A DNA stretch of 64,000 bases, from positions 1 through 64,000 of the forward strand of contig NZ_JAIQDG010000048.1 in NCBI RefSeq assembly GCF_020037125.1, given 5' to 3'. Of this stretch, positions 59,173 to 64,000 are shown one piece after another. The first letter of the stretch is position 1. Every line of letters starts with the position of its first letter. The stretch is from Myxococcus sp. RHSTA-1-4 (GTDB lineage Bacteria; Myxococcota; Myxococcia; Myxococcales; Myxococcaceae). The position numbers and the translations under genes were made by a program. The notes beneath the pieces were generated by a model. That model made no database searches, was not told where the DNA came from, and saw only the letters and a list, made by a program, of their open reading frames with translations.

Positions 59173-60456
59173 ATGGGCCGACGTCTCACCCTCCTGCTCG
59201 CATCGGGCCTCATCGCACTGGCCGTGGGTGTGTCCGGTTGTCGTCGCTCGGAGGCGCCGCGCGAGGCGGCGGGCCGCACGCGGTTGGTCTTCAAGTATCA
59301 GCCGCTGTGGGGGCCGCCGGCGCCTTTCCACGAATTGCTGGCGCGCTTCGAGCGGGAGAATCCTGGGGTGGAGCTCGTCACCGAGGCGCTGCCCAACGCG
59401 TCCGACCTGGCGCACCAGTTCTTCCTCACGGCGCTGGAGGGCGGAGCGGACGACTTCGACGTGCTGGTGGCGGACGTCGTCTGGGTGCCCGAGTTCGCGC
59501 GCGCGGGGTGGATTGCGGACCTGTCCGAGCACTTCCCGCCCGAGCGCCTGCGCGCGGACTTCTTCCCCGGCCCGGTGGACGCGGTGGTGGTGGATGGGCG
59601 GACGTACGCGGTGCCGTGGTACCTGGACGTGGGCGTCCTGTACTACCGCACGGACCTGGTGCCGCGAGCGCCGCGCACGTACGAGGAGTTGCAGCGCTTC
59701 GCGCGCGAGGCGATGGCGGAGGCGCCCGGCCTCCAGGGCTACGTATGGCAGGGGCGGCAGTACGAGGGCCTGAGCTGCAACGTGTACGAGGCGCTGTGGG
59801 GGCACGGGGGCGAGGCGCTCGGGGAGGGCGGGCGCGTGCTGCTGGACTCGGAGCCGGCGCGCGAGGCGCTCGCGTACCTGCGCGGGTTGTTGGAGAGCGG
59901 CGTGTCGCCGAGGACGGTGACGGGCTTCTCCGAGGAGGAGGCGCGGCGCGTGTTCCAGGAGGGGCGCGCGGTGTTCATGCGCAACTGGCCGTATGCGTGG
60001 AGCGAGGCGCAGAAGCCGGACTCGCCCATTCGCGGGAAGGTGGGCATTGCTCCGCTGCCGACGAAGAGCGGTGAGCCGGGGTGGGGGACGCTGGGCGGGT
60101 GGCAGCTCGCGGTGAATGCGCACGTGTCGCCGGAGCGGAGGAGGCTGGCGGCGCGGCTGATTGCGCACCTGACGTCGCCGGAGGCGAACCTGGTGCTGGC
60201 GCTGCACTACGCGCGCAACCCGCCCAGGCCGGTGGTGTACGAGGACCCGAGGCTGCGTGAGGCGGAGCCGTTCATCGCCAACCTGAAGCAGATGGTGGAG
60301 CGCGCGAGGCCCCGGCCGGTGACGCCGTACTACAACCTCATCTCCGACGTGCTGCAGAGCGAGTTCTCCGCGGCGGTGGCGGGGCTGCGGACCCCGGAAG
60401 AGGCGCTGAAGCGGGCGCAGCGGCAGGTGGACCACCTGACGGGGGTGCGCGAGTGA
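59173..60456 (+). CDS. ABC transporter sugar-binding lipoprotein
   Basis: 427 residues. Lipoprotein signal with GVSGCRRSE (lipobox VSGC). The mature protein is a cluster B/D solute-binding protein of the carbohydrate-uptake (CUT1) type: RTRLVFKYQPLW, NPGVELVTEALP, DDFDVLVADVVWVPEFAR, RAVFMRNWPYAWSEA and WGTLGGWQLAVNA are typical of trehalose/maltose-type binding proteins. It delivers sugar to the two permeases encoded immediately downstream. ATG at 59173 is preferred; an earlier Met at 59143 precedes no signal. The likely ligand is an oligosaccharide, but which one is unknown. Confidence 0.9.
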   Translation: MGRRLTLLLASGLIALAVGVSGCRRSEAPREAAGRTRLVFKYQPLWGPPAPFHELLARFERENPGVELVTEALPNASDLAHQFFLTALEGGADDFDVLVADVVWVPEFARAGWIADLSEHFPPERLRADFFPGPVDAVVVDGRTYAVPWYLDVGVLYYRTDLVPRAPRTYEELQRFAREAMAEAPGLQGYVWQGRQYEGLSCNVYEALWGHGGEALGEGGRVLLDSEPAREALAYLRGLLESGVSPRTVTGFSEEEARRVFQEGRAVFMRNWPYAWSEAQKPDSPIRGKVGIAPLPTKSGEPGWGTLGGWQLAVNAHVSPERRRLAARLIAHLTSPEANLVLALHYARNPPRPVVYEDPRLREAEPFIANLKQMVERARPRPVTPYYNLISDVLQSEFSAAVAGLRTPEEALKRAQRQVDHLTGVRE

Positions 60457-60592
60457 GTGGCGGTGGTTCGCTGGATGCGGCGCTGGGGTGCGCGCCACGC
60501 GAGAGGGCTCGTCGGCCGCGGATGCGAGTGCACGGAGGCGTCTTGCTGGGACATGCGGTGGGACGGGTGTGCGGTCCGCCGGGAGGTGGCGC

Positions 60593-61471
60593 GTGAACGG
60601 CGGCGGCTCGCTGGAGCGGGAGCGCCGGCAGGCGTACCTGCTGGTGGCGCCGGCGGTGCTGGTGCTGGCGGGCGTGGCGCTGTACCCCATCCTCGCGGCG
60701 GTGTGGCTGAGCCTGCACCGCTTCATCCTCGTCTTCGGCGAGCGGCGGCTCACGGGGCTGGACAACTACGCGTTCCTGCTGAGCGACGCGCGCTTCTGGG
60801 CGGCGCTGGGGAACACGGCGTACTTCACGCTGGTGGCGGTGGCGGTGGAGCTGCTGCTGGCGGTGCCGCTGGCGCTGCTGCTCAACCGGGCCTTCCCGGG
60901 GCGCGGGCTGCTGCGGGCCTCGGTGCTGGTGCCGTGGGCGATTCCCACGGTGGTGAGCGCGAGGCTGTGGGCGTGGATGTTCAATCCCGAGTACGGCCTC
61001 ATCAACCGGATGCTGCCGGGGAGCGACATCAACTGGCTGGGCGCGCCGGGGTACGCGCTGCACGCGGCCATCCTGGTGGATGTGTGGAAGACGACGCCCT
61101 TCGTGGCGCTGCTGGTGCTCGCGGGTCTGCAAGGCATTCCCGAGGACCTCTACAAGGCGGCCCGGGTGGACGGCGCATCGGCGTGGCGGGCGTTCCGGTC
61201 GATTACCCTGCCGCTCTTGAAGCCCGCGCTGCTGCTGGCGCTGCTGTTCCGCTCGCTGGATGCGTTCCGCGTGTTCGACGCCATCTACGTGCTGACGGAG
61301 GGCGGGCCCGCGAACACCACGGAGACGCTGAGCATCTACGCGTACAAGACGCTGATGCGCTCGGGAGACTTCGGGTACGGGAGCACGCTGTCGGTGGCGA
61401 CGTTCCTGTGCGTGGTGTTGCTGGCGCTGGTGTGGCTGCGGCTGCTGGGACGAGAGGAGGGCGCGCGATGA
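60593..61471 (+). CDS. Sugar ABC transporter permease (MalF-type)
   Basis: 292 residues with six membrane helices (AYLLVAPAVLVLAGVALYPIL; YFTLVAVAVELLLAVPLALLL; and others to ALLLALLFRSLDAF). The EAA loop is at PEDLYKAARVDGASAWRAF, near residue 195. Forms a heterodimeric inner-membrane channel with the following permease. GTG at 60593 is used because GGAGGTGGC lies immediately upstream, and because the frame upstream (from 60488) is composed of Arg-rich, unrelated residues. The 136-base gap from the binding protein contains no other gene. Confidence 0.9.
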   Translation: MNGGGSLERERRQAYLLVAPAVLVLAGVALYPILAAVWLSLHRFILVFGERRLTGLDNYAFLLSDARFWAALGNTAYFTLVAVAVELLLAVPLALLLNRAFPGRGLLRASVLVPWAIPTVVSARLWAWMFNPEYGLINRMLPGSDINWLGAPGYALHAAILVDVWKTTPFVALLVLAGLQGIPEDLYKAARVDGASAWRAFRSITLPLLKPALLLALLFRSLDAFRVFDAIYVLTEGGPANTTETLSIYAYKTLMRSGDFGYGSTLSVATFLCVVLLALVWLRLLGREEGAR

Positions 61472-62277
61472 AGCAGCGGGGGCTGGGGACGGCGCTGGCG
61501 GTGGTGGCGTTCCTCACGTTCTTCCTGGGGCCGTTCTTCTGGCAGGTGCTGACGAGCCTGTGGCCGGATGGCGAGCTGACGCGGCCGTGGCCCTCGCACC
61601 TGACGGTGGAGAACTACGCGAGCGTGCTGTGGGGCCGGCCCTTCCTGCGGGTGGTGGCGAACTCGCTGCTGGTGGCGGCGCTGACGACGGCGTTCTGTCT
61701 GACGATGGGCGCGGCGGCGGCCTTCGCCCTGGCGAAGCTGGAGTTCCGAGGGCGGGGGCTGTTGCTGAGCGCGGCGCTGGCGGTGAGCATGTTCCCGCCG
61801 ATTGCGACGGTGAGCCCGCTGTATCTGATTCTCCGCGCGGTGGGGCTGCGGGACAGTTTGATTGGATTGGCATTGCCGTATGCGACGTTCGCGCTGCCGT
61901 TGACGCTGTGGGTGCTGACGTCGTTCTTCCGGCAGTTGCCGGACGAGCTGTACCGGGCGGCGAGGGTGGACGGGTGCACGCCGTTCCAGGCGTTCCGGAG
62001 GGTGCTGCTGCCATTGGCGGCGCCGGGGCTGGCGACGACGGCGATTCTGGTCTTCATCTTCGCGTGGAACGAGTTCCTCTACGCGCTGACGTTCCTGTCC
62101 ACGCCGGAGAAGCGCACGGTGCCGGTGGCCATCAGCCTGTTCGCCAGCGAGTACCGCGAGCCCTGGGGAGAGATTGCCGCCGCCTCCGTGGTCGCCACGC
62201 TGCCGCTGGTGGTGCTTACCGTGTTGTTCCAGCGGCGGATTGTGTCCGGGCTCACGGCGGGGGCGGTGAAGGAGTAG
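61468..62277 (+). CDS. Sugar ABC transporter permease (MalG-type)
   Basis: 269 residues with six membrane helices (LGTALAVVAFLTFFLGPFF; VANSLLVAALTTAFCLTMG; LLSAALAVSMFPPIATV and others). The EAA loop is PDELYRAARVDGCTPFQAF. The ATG overlaps the stop of the MalF-type gene (ATGA), so the pair is translationally coupled. The importer needs a MalK-type ATPase, which is not encoded in the window; a shared ATPase from elsewhere is common in myxobacteria and is inferred here. Confidence 0.92.
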   Translation: MKQRGLGTALAVVAFLTFFLGPFFWQVLTSLWPDGELTRPWPSHLTVENYASVLWGRPFLRVVANSLLVAALTTAFCLTMGAAAAFALAKLEFRGRGLLLSAALAVSMFPPIATVSPLYLILRAVGLRDSLIGLALPYATFALPLTLWVLTSFFRQLPDELYRAARVDGCTPFQAFRRVLLPLAAPGLATTAILVFIFAWNEFLYALTFLSTPEKRTVPVAISLFASEYREPWGEIAAASVVATLPLVVLTVLFQRRIVSGLTAGAVKE

Positions 62278-62294
62278 GGCTGGACGGTGGTTGC

Positions 62295-64000
62295 TTGGGT
62301 GGGGCAGGCTTCTCCCGCTCCCGGGGGGAGCCGGCCATCGCTACCATCCCGCGTCTTTCTTCACCCACCCATGTCGGCCCCTACCGGCTGCTGCACCTGC
62401 TCGGGAGCGGGGGCATGGGGCAGGTCTTTGCCGCGGTCCATGAGCAGACGGGGCAGCAGGTGGCCCTCAAGCTGCTCTCGCCCGAGGCGGCGGGAGACCC
62501 ACAGCTCGTCGCGCGCTTCTTCCAGGAAGCGCAAGCGCTGGCCCGGCTTCAACACCCAGGTGTCGTGCGTATCCTCCATTTCGACCGGGTGGAGGGCACG
62601 GTGTTCCTGGCCATGGAGCGTCTGGAGGGTGTCTCGCTACGCGAGTGGATGCAGGGCCAGCCCGTTCCCGCGCCGCTCCAGGCGGTGCTGGCCATCGCCC
62701 GGCAGGTGGCCGGCATCATGGTGGAGGTCCATGCCCGGGGCATCGTCCACCGCGACCTGAAGCCGGAGAACGTCTTCCTCTGTTCCGACGAGGCCGCTGC
62801 CTCTGGTCACCACGTCAAGCTGCTGGACTTCGGCATCGCGAAGCTGAAGCCGGAGGTGGGCGCGGCGCTCGCCACCACCCAGGTCCATACCCATGAGTCG
62901 GCGCTCATCGGGACGTACGCGTACATGGCCCCGGAGCAGTTCCGGAGCGCCTCCACCGTGGATGGCCGCGCGGATGTCTACTCGCTGGGGGTGTTGCTCT
63001 TCGAGATGCTCGCGGGCCGCACGCCCTTCGTCTCCGCCGACCCGGTCGATGTCATCTCGGCGCACCTGCGTGACGAGGCGCCACCCTTGAAGCAGCTCGT
63101 GCCCGCGCTCCCCTCGGCCCTCTCTGCGTTCATCGCCTCCATGCTCGCCAAGGACCCCGCGGAGCGGCCGGCGATGTCGGACTGCGGGGACGTTCTTGGC
63201 CGCTCGTGGACGCAGGAGCAGGAGGTCTGTCCCGCCCCCGGGCCGGCGCACTTCGAGGAGCCCGCGCGGCGGCGGGTGGACTCGGTGCGGGAGACGCTGC
63301 CCCACGAGGTGCAATCGCGCTCGGGTTGGCTCGCGGAGGAGCGGGCGTTGCTCGGGCGCCACGCGGACCTGGAGGCCGCCGCGCACGCCTGGGAGCAGGC
63401 GCGGTGTCCAGAGGAAGGGCTTCCCATGGGCGCGCTGCTCGCGCACTACCGTGAGGGGCTGGCCGCGTCGCTCCGGGAGGGTCCGCTGGCCCGGAAGGTG
63501 AGCCCGCTGGCGACACGCTTCCTCCAGACCGCGGAGCGGCTGGAGCGACGGCGCGTCTGGCGCCGGCGGGGACTCTGGGGGGCCTCGCTGGTGGCGGGCC
63601 TGGTCCTCTTCCTCGCCATGCTCATGGCATGGCAGGAGCGGCGGCGCGCGGATGAGGGCTTTCAGCAGGTCGTCGAGGATGCGAAGGACTTGACCCGCGA
63701 CCGTGACTGGAAGCTCAGCCGGCTTCCCGACACGCTCGATGCGCGCAGGAAGGAGCTTCAGCGGACCCTGGCCCGGCTGCTCGCTGGCACGCGGGAAGAG
63801 CCGGGGACGCGCGAGGCCCTCATTGATGTCCAGCATCGCCTGGGAGACCTTGCCTGGTACGATGGGACGCTCGCCGAGGCGGACGGCTTCCTTCGCGCCG
63901 CGCTGGAGGAACTGCACGCGGGTCTTGAGGCGCGGCCTGGGGATGGGCACTTCCTCCACCAATTGGCCTTGAACCACTCGAAGCGCGGGAAGGTGGCGCT
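62295..64000 (+). CDS. Serine/threonine protein kinase with membrane segment, 5' part
   Basis: The open frame continues to the window end (about 568 residues seen). Kinase domain: glycine loop LGSGGMGQV, VALKLLSPE, HRDLKPENVF, DFGIAKLK, TYAYMAPEQF and RADVYSLGVLLFEML, all of the Hanks type. A basic linker is followed by one membrane helix, GLWGASLVAGLVLFLAMLMAW (nt about 63570-63635), then an extracytoplasmic TPR-like region, LGDLAWYDGTLAEADGFLRAAL. No ATG or GTG lies in frame before the kinase domain; TTG at 62295 is given, though an ATC at 62337 has GGGGGGAG just upstream. It follows the sugar permease by 17 bases, which may be coincidental. Confidence 0.85.
   Translation, partial: MGGAGFSRSRGEPAIATIPRLSSPTHVGPYRLLHLLGSGGMGQVFAAVHEQTGQQVALKLLSPEAAGDPQLVARFFQEAQALARLQHPGVVRILHFDRVEGTVFLAMERLEGVSLREWMQGQPVPAPLQAVLAIARQVAGIMVEVHARGIVHRDLKPENVFLCSDEAAASGHHVKLLDFGIAKLKPEVGAALATTQVHTHESALIGTYAYMAPEQFRSASTVDGRADVYSLGVLLFEMLAGRTPFVSADPVDVISAHLRDEAPPLKQLVPALPSALSAFIASMLAKDPAERPAMSDCGDVLGRSWTQEQEVCPAPGPAHFEEPARRRVDSVRETLPHEVQSRSGWLAEERALLGRHADLEAAAHAWEQARCPEEGLPMGALLAHYREGLAASLREGPLARKVSPLATRFLQTAERLERRRVWRRRGLWGASLVAGLVLFLAMLMAWQERRRADEGFQQVVEDAKDLTRDRDWKLSRLPDTLDARRKELQRTLARLLAGTREEPGTREALIDVQHRLGDLAWYDGTLAEADGFLRAALEELHAGLEARPGDGHFLHQLALNHSKRGKVA

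Overview
The window is about 70% GC, dense with genes, and built in the style of a fruiting myxobacterium (Myxococcota, most likely Myxococcaceae: Myxococcus, Corallococcus or Pyxidicoccus). Pointers are the many lipoproteins, a BTAD-domain regulator, a Ser/Thr kinase with a transmembrane segment, TonB receptors including one fused to a TonB domain, thrombospondin-type calcium repeats, DUF4846 and paralogous orphan families. No rRNA, tRNA, CRISPR array or intact transposase was found, and no phage structural genes.

1-9.4 kb: a quinone reductase, a small outer-membrane protein, SlyX, TPR proteins and small orphans, then a leftward operon (His-rich membrane protein, TonB receptor, two mutually similar lipoproteins, with 4-base overlaps) that looks like a metal-uptake system. 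9.6-22.3 kb: GlpD, a subtilase lipoprotein, an ECF sigma/anti-sigma pair, a pair of paralogous small exported proteins, a BTAD/AAA regulator, an aromatic-ring FAD monooxygenase, and a BlaI repressor with an M56 protease fused to a lytic transglycosylase, preceded by two palindromic operators.

22.3-30.6 kb is the most unusual part. An HXXEE-type membrane gene is cut in two by a ~0.95 kb non-coding repeat block containing ~96-base tandem units with a palindromic hairpin. Next to it lies a two-gene operon of an EEP-family phosphoesterase and a 1566-residue beta-rich protein of unknown function. A second copy of the repeat block lies at 43.5-44.3 kb between two gene remnants, just upstream of what looks like the tail of a polymorphic toxin and its immunity protein.

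30.6-43.4 kb: two SDR oxidoreductases, AraC and LysR regulators divergent from their neighbours, a bestrophin-like channel, an MBL-fold hydrolase, a TonB-fused TonB receptor with a discoidin-like lipoprotein, MltA, OsmC and a 2-oxoglutarate/Fe(II) oxygenase. 46-58 kb: a metzincin lipoprotein, a TPR protein, a release-factor-like GGQ protein, a double-DsbA exported protein, an orphan, a coiled-coil lipoprotein, a CDP-alcohol phosphatidyltransferase, DUF4846, a fatty-acid desaturase and a cytochrome P450. 58-64 kb: tandem STAS-like proteins, a sugar ABC importer (binding protein and two permeases, no ATPase) and the 5' part of a Ser/Thr kinase running off the window.

Functions are assigned from visible motifs and remembered family features only; no database search was possible. 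Start codons were chosen by ribosome-binding sites, signal peptides and overlaps, and are stated where doubtful.
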